A stretch of DNA of 64,000 bases from Clavelina lepadiformis. Taxonomy: Eukaryota; Chordata; Ascidiacea; Aplousobranchia; Clavelinidae. The position numbers were made by a program, and so were the translations under genes. The notes under the pieces were generated by a model. It was given only the letters and a program-made list of their open reading frames with translations, ran no database searches and was not told where the DNA came from. Of the stretch, positions 46,771-60,478 are shown piece after piece; positions within the stretch are counted from its first letter, which is position 1; the number at the start of each line of letters is the position of its first letter. The stretch covers positions 3,784,501 to 3,848,500 of the forward strand of contig NC_135243.1 of assembly GCF_947623445.1 (NCBI RefSeq), written 5' to 3'.

Positions 46771-48277
46771 ATTATCGACAAAAATTATTATAATTATTAT
46801 AAGGTTATTTATTTTTATACAGACAAAACATAGAAAAAAAATATATTTACAATTGTAAAATTATGCAGACAGAATCAAATGATTTCATGCAATTCTCTAT
46901 GTAGATAATAAACCTAAAAAATTTATTGTTTTTAAGGTTTTATGAAACAACTTTACTAATAAAGCCGAAAATAAGACAGAGTATTACTAGATTAATTAAA
47001 CAGTAGATAATAATCTACTTATGGAATCACCCAAACAGCCAATGGCTGATAGAATGAAAATACCCATTGGCTGAATACACTATGATCAATGAGCATAGCA
47101 TGTACATAAACCTGTGATGCAATTTCAAAGTTAAATCAAACTTAGGCTTTTTGTTGTAGATGCTAATGTGTAATAAACGAATCGATTCCCACTTTGCATT
47201 GGTAACAGCTAGGAAAGTAAACAAATAAATAACATTAAAAAGTAAAAAAGTTCTATTTTATTCGTGTAGAAATACAACTGACTCGTTCTCAGTGATAATA
47301 TAATGAATTAAACATGCTGTGCTTTAACAACTCGTAAAATTTTGACAGGATTGTGAAGTTTCAGATTTCGTCAGTAGCCTTACATATGGAGGTATATTGG
47401 TAAAACCTATGATTTAAGACCTAAGAGTCCGGGGAAATAGCACGTATAATGTCCAAAAACGTCATCGCGTATTTCTTACTTAAAAACGAGAGTTTTTACT
47501 GTTACCTAGCCTAAAAGCTCTATCTAGGCTACCACATAAGAAACTTAGACTTAAAACTAAGATCTCTATGATTTTGTAGGACGTCCTACGTAGGGCTTTA
47601 AAAAACATCTTTAGACCAATCAGAATGCAGCATGGTTGGCGTTGTTTTCTAGCCTGGGAATTACCCTAGCAGTAAATTTACTGTATAATAAAACAAACAA
47701 AGATTTTATGGCATTTTTTGGTGTTTGACGCCTCCTGAAAGCGCAAAATTGAAGTCAAACACTTTCATAGAAATTTCTAGTTATGCAGAAGGTTCCACAT
47801 ATAACGCGGCACAGCGTGTACTATAACAAAATTCCAATCCCTGGAATCCTGCACTTTCAGATCGGAAGAAACCGCCCTTGTGCGAGTCGCAAGACACAAA
47901 CAAACCAGAGAAAAAATCTTTGTTTTCTCATACATAAAATTTTGATTATATTTCGAAGAATCTACAAGAATTAAAAATCATTCCATATCAGTTCTGCTGA
48001 CAATGAAAATAGAAAACTTTGTAGAATGCTCGGTTGACAAGAAAGCGACTTTGCCATAGAGATCACATAAACAAAATCAAACTTCTACAGTTGCTACAAC
48101 TCAAAATGGCGTAATATTATGCATACTATGTGAGTTAAAAACGACGTAATCATTTGCAAACTTAATTGAATATGATGTCACAATCAAAAACAGGGTAAAA
48201 TGTTTAGGCAAAAATGGTAATTACACAGAACGAGTGTTACGAATTTTTATCCGATCGTGATGTTGTAATTTGGACGA
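46771..48277. other. Gap between the SDR copy and the dipeptidase gene
   Basis: The 3' ends of both genes point towards this stretch. I see no exon, RNA or transposon end. Confidence 0.5.
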
Positions 48278-51200
48278 CTAACTCAACAGCCCCACCTCAT
48301 GGATGTAAGTCGCCATTACTTTGATGCCGTTGATGTAATTGGCTCTGCGATGTAAGTTGGAAAACGTTTATGGGTTGCAACTCAATAATATTTAATAATA
48401 TCTTTAATAATACCTAGTATAATTTCAGTTACTGATGCTCAAATATAGCTCAAATTTGAAGACCGGTGTTCTGCGACTTTCAAAGATCGATGAATACTAG
48501 ATGGTCAAACTCTTCGATCTACATTAGAACTCGCATACAACGGATAACCGAATATATCGGATGAAAATTCTAGACCGGACGAAAATTTCGTATATGACGG
48601 TAATCGTGTATAAAGGATAAATATCGCTGCTCCCGACTTGTCTGTTATATGCGAGTTCTACTGCACTTCCAAGAACCTTGTATCGCATGTCTACACACCT
48701 ACGCACTCTCCATACACTTTTATGTGCATTGTATCGACATAGACACAAAAATAGACTTTCTGAGAACATTTTTTCACCTGTCCAGTTTTTCGTTCTGCGA
48801 GTGCGCACCGTCGTCACAAGCTCCCACAGGAAGTAACATGACGTTCTTTCCGGTCGCTTCCTGGAAGGTCAAGGTCACCGGAATACTTCCCCCTTCCCGA
48901 GTGAGATCTGGCTCCATTCCAAATACTTCAATAATAACATATAAAAACATGACTTTTGTGAAAATGTTCCCAATAATCAGTAAACTTGGTGACAATAAAT
49001 CTACTTCAAACTAAGAAAAGCGTTGTGCTCTAACCATAGTAGAAGCACACTGACTATGTCAATAGATTACAATTATAAAGAACACAGAAATTAGTGTGTA
49101 AGCAAAAAGTTGCAAATATGCTTTCACATTGAAAACAGCGCTGCTTATGCGAATGAAGGTGGTATGGTGCAGCATGTATAAATGGTGATGACGTATTAAC
49201 ATGTCTGTATGTGCAATTTTTGCTTTTGCCACAAACAGTCATAAAAATACTTGCATTGAACCACAATTATATATTTGATGGTATCACCAAGTTTAATGAC
49301 AAATTAACAGTCCACTACTTGTAAATGTGAAAGGTGCAGCACATTGACATTAGTCAGGGTGAATACAACGACATCATAATACGATCGCAAGTTAACTTAA
49401 TAGCTTCGTACAACGTTGCGAGGCATTAAAGTGCTGTGGTAGCGTGGTCTTATTGACACCAATTCGGTGCCAGGAGCGGTTTGACCGACGATTAATCTTA
49501 TTCAGCAATTTGTTTGTTCTACACTCATATGTGTGTGCATTGTGCCTACAACGCTAGCGATAGAGCCCATGCACGGCCTTTAAAAGAATCAACAACTAAC
49601 ATAAAACATTTCGTCATGAAATCACTAAAAACGCAAGCTCCGCTAAATATAATTGGACTTAGTAAACAGAAGCAAATGAGCAGCGTACTCAGCAATGTTA
49701 TGAGTTAGTCCGATGGTTTTATATAGTCATAAATTTTCCTTGGAAGGTCGCGACTTTTAACTCGACATTTGCTACCCATTGAAGCCGAACAAAGTTTTGT
49801 TTTTGCATCAATGCTTTAACTGTGACTGATTTCGATATACAGTAAAGCATTTATTCATAATATATCTATTTATATGATTGGCCGTAAGAGCGTCTTTGTA
49901 CATTTAATCTACTGTTGCCAATAAAAGCATTTCAAGTGTTTGTGGCAAACCGACCGACCTTACACTACAAAGGCATTGTTTGGCAACATAACACAAAAAC
50001 GTTTTCACAGAACACATTTGCAAGCTGCACAAAAAGATTCTTGACTATTACTTTATAAAGGATATTGTGCGCTGTATTGAAAACTATACAAAATTTTACA
50101 CACTTTCCATTGCTGTAACAAACGCTTTTGTGCATGGGAGAAACAATAACTGAATTAAATCAGTGTTTAATAAATATTGTGGTTTTAAAGGAGTTACCTT
50201 TCTTCATTGCTTTCCTTCCAGCCATATAATGAGGGTGATTGAAGTTAGAGACCCACGGCCTACCCCCATGACCCATTTCAAGTTTTAACTTATTGGGGCT
50301 CCCTCTTTCTGCAAAAACCTTCTCAACGTGGGCGAAAACCTATAAAAGAAGACATGGATGTAATCATATGAATAGTCATAATCATATACAGCACACAAAA
50401 TATGCATTTAGGTGTATATAATACTATTATACGCCAATACATGAATAACTTGTTCTATTACTATCTGATACACACTCAAGCATAAAGCACACTCACAGCA
50501 ATTTACACTAACGAAATGTGACAAATATGATGATGATGTGAAAATGCAAACCCGACAATTATAACTCTCCTAATAATTCAAAACCAGTTTTAATTCTTAC
50601 AATTGTCGGATTTGGATTGTCGATGAACCGACAAGATTTTTTAACTCACGTGTTTCTTGATTTCCTCTGGTTCCTGGTCGGGAACAAGACGGATCGAGAA
50701 CTTTCCAATCACTTTTCTGGGAATGACCGTCTTCGCTCCGGCACCGTCAAAAGCACCTGACATTGATTAAGTTGACAGTTGACCATCTTTAGCATGATAT
50801 GGACATGCAGCGATGTTAACATACATACGCGGTAGTGTGTGTAATGCTGATTTAACTAGTAACAGCAATGTACTGTTGCGTACAAATGGAGCAACAGTAA
50901 CAATAATCTCTATTCTTGTCTAAAATCAAACTCGTCACCTTCAATTCCGTGGAGAGAGAGGGAAGGAAATCTCCATCTGTGCATGAGGATTTCTTCCTTC
51001 TTGTCGTGAAGTAAACGTTCGACACCGACATCCTTGCGGTATTCTTCGAGGTCAAAATCGATGGGATCGTACGACACTAACTCATCGTCAGTCACCTGTT
51101 ATAAAGATTTAAGACACAAAATTCTTAAAACGTGAAATTCATGAGCATTTTGAGTAGAGAACACAAACTTTTACCAAACCATGGTTGTACTAAGCAAAGC

Positions 51201-53547
51201 TAACAACTTTAAAACGCTATAAAAATAAACAAAAAAAGTTTGCAGAGGTGTAGTAGTTGGGCTATCAGTTTAACCATTACACATTTACTGTTTAGAATTA
51301 TGAAAAGAAATTCATTTTTATTTACTCCAATGCATCAATTACGAAAGACAAAGTTGCAAGTTACCGCAGCAACTGATTCATTGATGCCAGGGATAAGTAT
51401 CTTTCCTTTTTTGTCGACAAGTGATGACATAATCGCGACGAGGTCACTCATTCCCTCATGGACACTTCCTCCGAAAACCTAGAAGAGGAATTTCCAACAT
51501 CACAACACGTGCAACTCGCAGAAGCACCTATGCTTCTTAGGACTAATGTCAATGATCACATTAACAATGATAGCGACATTAAGACGATAGTACCAATGTC
51601 TCATAACTATAGCTAGGTAGTTAATTATCACATAAACAGTGCAACAGGCAGGTAACAGAATAAAAATTAGTTGAGAATTGCCCAAGACTAAATTTGTTGT
51701 GAGAAAAAACTGGCAAATAACAAGAAGTAGGAAACAAATTACCCCCGAGTGAAGATCCTTGGTGGAACACTGGACTTCACAAAAGAAATAGCAAATTCCT
51801 CGCAGACCATAGGTGATGCAAGGTTTCTTCTTACCCAGCCAGTAATTGTCCGATATGCAGACATAATCAACATCAGCAAAAAATGTGTCTTTCCTGATAA
51901 AGTCATAAAAGCAATGTTGCAAGATAGACAAAATATAAATTGATTTAATGATGTTCAATGACTACAAAAGCTATGTAAGAAAACCTAATGCAATTCAATC
52001 AACAAAGTTTATTATTTTTATATCTTTAAAGTTTTAAATGTGTTTGACATTTTAGAGCAATGCAAATTTTTCTTGTCTTGGGGCTGATTTAACGCTAAAA
52101 TTGCATTCCTCCTCCTCATATGTATCTAAACAAACTGAACTCTTTGGAATGCAGAAGACTTGAAACAAACCTGGCCATAATCAATTCATCAAGACCCTCG
52201 GAACCGGATTCTTCCATTCCCTCGAAGCAAAACTTCAAATTAACTGGGATTTCTATGCCCAGCTTCTGATACGCTTCAATGCAATTCAACCAGCACAAAA
52301 CAGGTCCCTTGTCATCTGTGGAACCCCGGCCGTAGAATTTCCCATCAACCTAGAATTAAATTTAAAAAAAAAATTATTATGGTCTTTCACAAAAGCATAA
52401 AATTCAATGAAAATAAAAGCTGAAACCAGTTACTAAGAAATAAATTTGCGTTGAAGAAGCAATTCAACAACTAGCGTAGCATTAGAGAATTGTCAAACGT
52501 GAGAGGTACCAAGTCTCTTTACGGTAAAACCCACCCGTTGAAAATACCTCATATATAGAATCTTCACTAAAATGCAAATCTATTCAAGTAGAAATGAAAA
52601 CCTAACCTCAGTGAGTACAAATGGTTCTGTGTCCCATCCATCCTCCAACTTTGCAGGTTGTACATCCAGATGGCCGTAGACACAGAGTGTCTTCTTCTTC
52701 GGATCATTTCCCAACATAGCCAGGATGATGGGAGGAAGGGGAATGACCTGACCATCTGGCATCGTCTGCTTTCCTAGAAAGTATTTCAGGTAACATTTTA
52801 TGATTACATTTGCAATTAAATAGTGTTTTGGTAGAACGGTGTACATGTGTACATAAGATATATTTGTACAAGATATACAATATGTATAACCGTGAGGTGC
52901 TGTACTGAAAACCACAATTTTACTCAACTGCTAGTGTCATTCAAAGCTTTTTAAGAACCAGTTCCACAATGCGTATATGTCTGTACTCAAAGCTCAGCAA
53001 GTAGCATATTCATTGTTTTAAACCGCACATATATCCAGACCATATTTACCTTGAAGGTATTTTATAGGTTGTGTATATGAAGGTATACAGGTTTTTAGAC
53101 CATTTATATTGAAAGTTTACAAAGGTGAGTGAGCGACTGATGCTTTTTGTTTTAAAAATTATTGAGATGCAACCAACTTTTCAAGATGGCTGACAGTAAG
53201 ATATATAACACCTTCTGTTATAATGCATTAATTTACTATTTATGACATTTTCAACTAAAACATTGGAAAAAGGGTTAAATTGCAAAAATGCTCCCAGACG
53301 ATGTAAAACATTGAGTAAAACAGCAAAGGTCTCTTGATGAAGACAATCACTTACCTACGTCGACCAGCTCAGCTGTGGCACCAAGCTTCCGAAGCTCATC
53401 TGCCGTGTGCTCGACCATCCGTATCACTTCGCCACGTTTCTCTGCCTCTGCCGAAACACTCTGGATCGCCACAACATCGCTGAGTCTTTTCACGTACAGC
53501 TTCTGATTGTCGTCAATATATTGAAACACTTTTTCTAAATGAGCCAT
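48278..53547 (-). CDS. CNDP2: Cytosolic non-specific dipeptidase (M20 metallopeptidase)
   Basis: Ten exons, all with canonical junctions: 53355-53547, 52607-52773, 52171-52349, 51743-51893, 51365-51478, 50939-51095, 50650-50756, 50198-50339, 48778-48925 and 48278-48344. They give 474 residues, against 475 in human CNDP2. The enzyme hydrolyses dipeptides such as Cys-Gly in the cytosol using two metal ions. Ligands stand at the same numbers as in human: H99 (YGHLDVQP), D132 (STDDKG), E166/E167 (GMEESGSEG), D195 (CISDNYWLG) and H445 ([10 protein letters not shown]), plus the dimer-contributed H228 (KDLHSGV). No signal peptide is seen, consistent with the cytosolic rather than the secreted (CNDP1) type. 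Intron 8 is 1.27 kb and holds a dispersed repeat. The gene looks intact. Confidence 0.97.
49249..49782 (+). repeat. Dispersed repeat, copy 2 (uninterrupted)
   Basis: Lies in intron 8 of the dipeptidase gene. It matches 33,391-34,181 without the solo LTR and has extra bases near 49,675-49,735. Its intact GCTACCCATTGA shows the target site of that LTR. Confidence 0.7.
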
Positions 53548-55301
53548 TTTATGTTAACAAATTAAGAAATAAACCAAACCTAAAAGCTCTTCAAACTGAC
53601 TTTAGCGTTGTCTGCAGAATGTAAAACATATATTTTAACTAACTATCCATGTGAAAACCCTACTGAAAAGTCGGATCTAGTGCAGAAGCGCACAACAGCG
53701 TGCAGCAATTATATACTAGACCTAAGCTATCGAAACTGTGACATCATTTGCTTGTGTACTTCTGCACAAGACCCGAAAAGTCTGCTTTCACTGCGCCGGA
53801 TAAATGCACCAATAAATGTAAAGCCAAAATTTGAATTATGGTAACTTAATAGTTAAAACATAAAGTATAGCGCAAAACGGCAACTCTGTGCACAAGTTAG
53901 TCAATTTTATTTTTATTGAATTACCTAAACTTTTATAAGTTAGGCTGCTAAACCTTAACCGACTTAAAAACTAACTGCAACTGCTCAACTGCCACTGGGC
54001 CCTGGGTACATTGCATGTGAGTCAGCATTGCTCAAGTGAGTTATGGTCAAACGGCGTAAATTCGGTTTGACTTCACACAGCTAAATCACGCGCAACCATG
54101 GCAAGAACAATTCACTTCAAATGTTCTTCCGCTTTTGTCTTGTTTAGATGAAAAAGTGCACAGTGTCTCCTTTTGTTGAGATCGTATAACGTCTTTGGCG
54201 CAATTGTACAGCAAACTGACCTCCGGCGCTAGCATTGCAAGGAATCCGCCCTGGCACTGGGCCAAATATAACCAAAAACTCTGCTCACCCAAATTTTAGT
54301 TATTTGTCCAAGAAATAAGCTATAGTTTATAGGCTAGAACATCTACTGTATATATGCAGACAAGTTATAGGCTTGCCTGTCACCCTGCAACTGTATGCTC
54401 CTTACAGTGACACTGGGCCGATTTTTTGCAGCATGTACCGTACCCATGCACAAAATCTTCAATGCAAAATAGGCTATGCACGCCTATTCCAGCCCTACCT
54501 TTCTTCAGCCTTTATGATTAAATTACCTAAGTTCTTGATTATTTTATGGTAAATTATGTCAAGCGAATGCATACACAAATTGCAGCAAATCAGGAAATGA
54601 AAATGCTGTTCTTCCCAGCAACGTAGTTCCTGTTTGTTGAAAAGCAATCAATTCATGTAATGATGACATAGTCATAAACGCTTTAGGGAAATTACCTAAT
54701 AAAAGAATAGGTTATCGAGCATGACGGTTACGTCACGAGTCACAAGTTGTTTTTTCAAATGCTTGAATTTTATTTTGGTATCGTGCAATTCAATTGTTTA
54801 CCGGACTTGAACTCTCCTTAATGACGTTCAGATAAATTACCTCACTTGAACTTGTGTGTCACATATATATACCGATGTAATGTTTACAATCTTTCCTTTT
54901 ACCGTTCTCACATGTTACCACGCGCAATGTAACATTCAGTAAGCTTTGCCCGAAGGTGAAAACCTTTGTGTCTTATAATAAATAAAAGGGGAACTTTATT
55001 ATTTAGCAATTTGTAAAGACAGAATTAAGCAACTAACAGCATTGTCACGCCGTTTGAGAAATGAGAACTCATATCATCGAAGCAGAAGTAAAACAAGTCA
55101 TCAACCATCAATCGTCCTCGCTCATTTTCCAACAATAGCCGCAACCATATGCAGTCATTATGACAGATGAGTTAGTTGTGTAATACTTCACACAAGTAAT
55201 GCACAAACGAATTGTAATTTGTCACACGAGTGTTTTTGAAATGTTTAAGATTTTAAATTTATGAAAAATCTTAAAACTTTTAGGCAAACATTCATGTTAA
55301 C
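53548..55301. promoter_or_regulatory. Upstream region of the dipeptidase gene
   Basis: The start codon of the dipeptidase gene is at 53,547 and the next feature to the right is the inverted-duplication edge at about 55,302. The promoter should lie here. I see no exon, repeat end or clear TATA box at a convincing distance. Confidence 0.35.
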
Positions 55302-58300
55302 AAACGTTCTTAAGTATCCATGTCTCTATTCTACGCAGATTTTTGATAATATGTTTTAGAAAGTACATTGTAAAGTGTTATTGAGGAAATTATCTGCAAA
55401 TGGACCTGGGTCGAACGTATCAAAGCCGCAATGCTAAGAGGTCTCATTACTTGTTTTAAATTTTTCACAAAATTAGTGAAAAAAGATTAATTAATTATCA
55501 AAGGGTTTGGAAAGACTAATTAAAGCCTATTTTCAGTTAAATGTGTCAAAAATACGAATAACTTTTCCAGGCAGTTTCGAACTAATTCAGATGGTTCATT
55601 CTGTTCTTGATATAAAAACGCAATCCCGTGTGAAACTGATGAAAAAAAATGGGGATGGGAAATTCGTTTGTACTGTGCAATACATCTTTTGTGTTTGCAA
55701 AGCTGGGTACCTCTATGTCTATGTCTATGTCCTAACCAGCCGTCAGTCAAGGAAAACCGATATGATATGTCGAACTCCTTTTAGAAGCCAGTTATTGATA
55801 CTCTGTAGGGTACATAGTTTAACTGTGTTGAAAACAATGTCTTTGGAACGTAACAAGTTTCACGTTAAATTTGTTCAATGCTTTGATTGTATCTAAACGT
55901 TTACGTATCAGTAAAAGAGCAGACCTGTCTGGTTGTTACGATAAAACCACTATTTGTTCAATTTTCTTCTTTTACACCAGCATGCGGATCATCAGATACA
56001 TCCTTAACTATATGGACAAATCCCGAATTTACTTTTTTATGTACAAAACACGCAATTTTTTGTTTATTTCTGCTTCGATGGGTAATTCAGCATATACTTT
56101 CGGTCTTAGGATATTTCACGAAACACACGATTAATGTGCTGACTCAAATTGGCTTCTAAGGACTGAAAACGCAGAAACAGAATTTTAACGAAACGTCATC
56201 AACTCATCATGTTTGAAACAGAATCTGAATACATAGTAAGTTACAAGCATAAAACTGGAATGTGGGCTTCGTGGTACAGGTTTGAGTTATACGCCAATGC
56301 AATAGAAATCAAATAAACCACGATAAAAAGAATACAGATAATTGCTCATTACATATACCAACAGTAAAAAAGCGAGCGAAAAAAAGCAAGCGAAAAAAAC
56401 AGCGATGAATGCAAAATGTCTGAATATTTTCAAGGTAGACACTGAAATTGTCTGAATACAAATGCTAAAGCGCTCATACATTGTAGCATGTGATTTAAAC
56501 TTCAAAGAAAAATGAAAACTTAACCCCATAAACTATTTTTATTATGAAGCAACAATGGCTTTTTAGACAAATTCTGAAGGCAGAGGACAGCATCTTTGCT
56601 CTATTCAGCAGCTATTTCTATAGTAGATACAAGTTTGGACACGAATGAGGGTTTTCCTCTTGAGACCTTGTTGTACAAGATTTCCTTTTTAGAGGATTGA
56701 AGATTGACGGTCAAAATATTTCACGATTGCATTTTATTTTCATTTCCGGGTCACGTTTTTCCAATCAAGTCAATCCTGGAGGATCGACAAAGATACCGGA
56801 CCTCGAAATCGCGACAAAACCCGTCCTCTTGGTCGCGATTGTCGCAAACCAGCCCGTGGAACACGCTGAAACGCTTCAAAACGACTCCAGATCTTTCAGC
56901 GGGAATGGTCGTGTTCGCCACCCGACCTTCGATTAAGAGAGGACGTCTGAAGAGTGAAAATGATGATAATAAGTCTTTCATTGCTGTCTGATAACTGTTT
57001 ACAGGTTAACTGCAGTGATATCATCTTTGTAATCAAGTTTATATAAACGGATTTGAAACATTTTTGTATGTTTAATTTAATGCTGACCTGATATATGATT
57101 AATTTACTACAACTTTATGATTTATAACTGAAAAAATATAAAAATCTTTATAAAAAGCTGAAGTCCACACGAAATAAATTTGTAGATAACTTACGTATAT
57201 ATTGACAAAATAAATCAAGAAATACGACAACAGTTTTTATGCTGACTTGTTTAGACCTATCAAAAATTAAATGAAAGTTGTTGTTTACCGGCAAACTGGA
57301 AAACCCCGATTTCTAGCGTAGTTGGGTGTTTCAACGTCATAGAAGCCTTTTTCGGGATTTCCCAAATTTAACCACGGAGTCCATCGCTTGCTGGGGTTTG
57401 ATTTGCTGGCGTCAGAATTGAGATAATATTTCTTAGACTCTATTTCTTCGCGGTAATCTAAAACAGAAAAATGTTTTTTTCAACGATAACAAAGAACTCG
57501 TTCGTTGTAGACAGATGGGTTTTTGACCCGGTGGGCTAAAATAATTATTTATCTTTTACTTTTCAAGTATTAAGTTAACAATTTTTACATAACAATGTAG
57601 ACAATAAATATAATCAATAACTAAGACACGAAATTGATAAGCATAACTGCAAAAATCTTCCACTCTGATGATATAAACAAAGGCGTAAAGAAAGACACAA
57701 AAATTAATGTTTGATGTTCACCTATGGGGCAGTAAAATCGGACCTTGTAATCCCTGCATTCGCCATCCTCCTGGTCCGCGCCTCTGCACACCAAACCATG
57801 GCGTGGGTTTAAGGCGGCGAACACCTGCTTCGAATGAAAGGCAGATTCCTGAAATAAGACGAGAAAATGGTAACAGAAGAAATTGAATTATAACATGTTG
57901 AGTTTTTGTGAAAAGAACTCTGCAGAAATGTGCTTTGTTGTTTATGTCGGGTTTATTTTGTTGTAACGTATTCAATGTTTCATAAAAACATAAGAAAAAA
58001 AAGATAAGAAACAAATATAAGAAAAACAAATCATAAAATGCCTTCTTTCGCAATGTTTTTTGCCGTTTGCATAATCACAGTCACAAAAAGCACGATGCTA
58101 TGAAATAAAAATTTCGCCGAATGAGGACTTTACATGATTTTTAGTCCTAGCTTGCATTGCTATTGGAAACCCGCAAATATCATCCGGTCTCTCCGCTCGA
58201 AGAAGATCCAAACTTTCGATGTCATCTTTATCTCCATCTAGCGGCGAGTCTCGATCGAGCCATGATGTCCAATAATACATGAGGTCTTTAAAGGATTGAA

Positions 58301-60478
58301 GATTTATCTTTCTTTGAAATTTTATTTGAGAAGCGAAGTAATATCAACATAAAATCAATGCGTTTATCTTAAAAATGATAAATTAAAAAATTTGCAAGCT
58401 ATTAATTTTAGGTAAAGAAACAAAGTTCGTTTATTTCATTTTTAAACATTTAAATTTCTGCTTCATTTGAATTTCAGTCTCAAGTCTAATGCCTTTATTT
58501 AAGAAATTGCTCTCACAATGTTTCAGAAATTTACTTACTTTGCTTTGAGTTTGGAAACGTACCGCCGTTAATCGAGCCTTTTGGACATAGAAATCTTACT
58601 TTCCGTCTGTACGGTTGCAGTTTTGAAATGGCCGCAATCTGAAATAAATAAAATGTAAAATAAAAAGCTTGCAAATTGTCTAAACCTTATCGGCTAAATT
58701 TTCGTTATACACACATTGCATTTTTGTTAAGTTTACTGTTAAAGTAGTTCATGTGCTTTCCTATATAAAGAACAAACAACCAAATCTCATGCAGCGGCGT
58801 TGTAAATAAAATTTTGACTCATGCCTCTGTTTTTATTGGACTCCTGCAAACACTGTCTGGATCACGTGCCAAAATCTTCATCAAAACTTTGTCTTCAGTG
58901 TCATTATGACATGGCAACCATCTCGTCCAATCACCTTCTGCGATAAAAAGTTGGTAAATTTTAAAGTGAGATTCAGACTCGGTCAGAAGTCATAGTCATA
59001 GCTTAGTCATTAAACTCGATTCAAGTCGAGCTTTTCAGAAGAAATGACTCGAGTGAAGTTGAGTTGTTATCTTCAGTCAAAGTCACAAAGAAAGTAAAAA
59101 CACTGTTTCAGTCATCGAGACGTTTGAGAAACGTTTAGAAGTTTTGAAAATTTACTTCGTTTTGCTGCGTCAATGTACGCGTTCATAGACATCATAGACA
59201 AACAAACTTGTTTTGAAGCAACATTTTAATATGTTTGTACGAAAGAAAGAAAGTTTTTTTTTATCGGAAAGCCGGAACTTTATCAACAATTACTGACTTA
59301 ACCTAACTCAAGAGTCAAATGTTTGCAAAAATTGACTCGAGGCATATTGGAGTCAAGTCATCGACTCGAATCGTTACGCCTCTTGTCCCAAGATAAACCC
59401 TTGACAATGACATCAGGTATAACAGATAGTGTATTTCATTAACTTAGAAAAGACGTACAAATAAACAACTAAAATTAAACATTTTGCTCAAAAATATTAT
59501 ATCAAATGCCTTGCAAGGTAAATCGGTCAATACTTCACTTGGTCAAAAATACACCAATAACCGCATTTACAAATTGTCAAATTGCATTTACCTTGTACGT
59601 GGTTGTGAGCTTTCCAACTGGAGATTTTCATCTGTGGAAGTGCTGAACACCGTACTCTCGTGTTTGACTCTCCCTGCAACTCCATAGCGCTAGGTGGCAT
59701 CATCTTCATTCCTTCCATGTTGTCGCAAAGTATTCGGCTTAAACGGACTTTCCTTATTTCGCTTAATTGCTCTGGATGGAGAGCAACAGATAATTAATCA
59801 TCAAAATTGATAAAAAAAACTAAAAGTGGAAATTGAAGATAAACAGGAGAATAAAATGGAGCCTAAAAAGGAAGAAGATGACATCACCGTAAAGCAAAGA
59901 AAGATTGCTCCAAACGAACACGTCTTTCGACAAAGTTGTAACGTTCAATTTGCACATTATTCAACGAAGAAAATAACGCGACCAAAAAGCCCAAATAAAA
60001 ACGCAAATCTCAATATTGAATTAAACAAGCGAACAAAATGGCCGACATGTACCACGATTAACTGCGCAAATCAAACATCTTGAATTTAAACAGAAAAAAA
60101 TTGACTGTTAAGAGTCAGTCACATACCTTCATTAAAAATTCCTGGATTTTCAAACCAATACCGATCTCCTTTCTTCAAGTCTCGGAACTGGCTGGCAATG
60201 ATGCAACCGAACGTGGGACCTACTGTGGCGCCGTGTAGCGGTGTTTCAGATATCCCTCCAACATACAAGTCTACGTCATCGACATTTCTACAAGAGTTAA
60301 ATTTAATATTGAAACAGACGCAAAACTCGAAACATCAATTTCGCCTTATTTTTATGTTTATTGGCACGTTTATGAAAAGATTACGTGTACCGGTACTCAA
60401 GTGCAAGACTACTCATAGTTTTACTCAAGACACTACAAAGTTTTTTCAAGTTCGAGTCCTCACTCATATATCAACTTG
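55302..60478 (-). repeat. Inverted duplication, right arm (probable donor)
   Basis: Reverse complement of the left arm, 5,177 bases, without the Mutator element. The peroxidase gene runs across its right edge without a break, so this arm is in its original place and the left arm is the copy. Confidence 0.92.

Noticed and set aside
48649-49014. A 121-codon plus-strand frame
   Set aside because: Shadow of dipeptidase exon 9.
33352-55300. Shared CATGAATGTTTGCC at 33,352 and beyond the inverted-arm edge near 55,290
   Set aside because: Too short to claim common origin; the flanks differ within about 15 bases.
56697-56991. Antisense frames of 79 and 95 codons over the last peroxidase exon
   Set aside because: Shadow frames of a real exon, present in both arms only because of the duplication.
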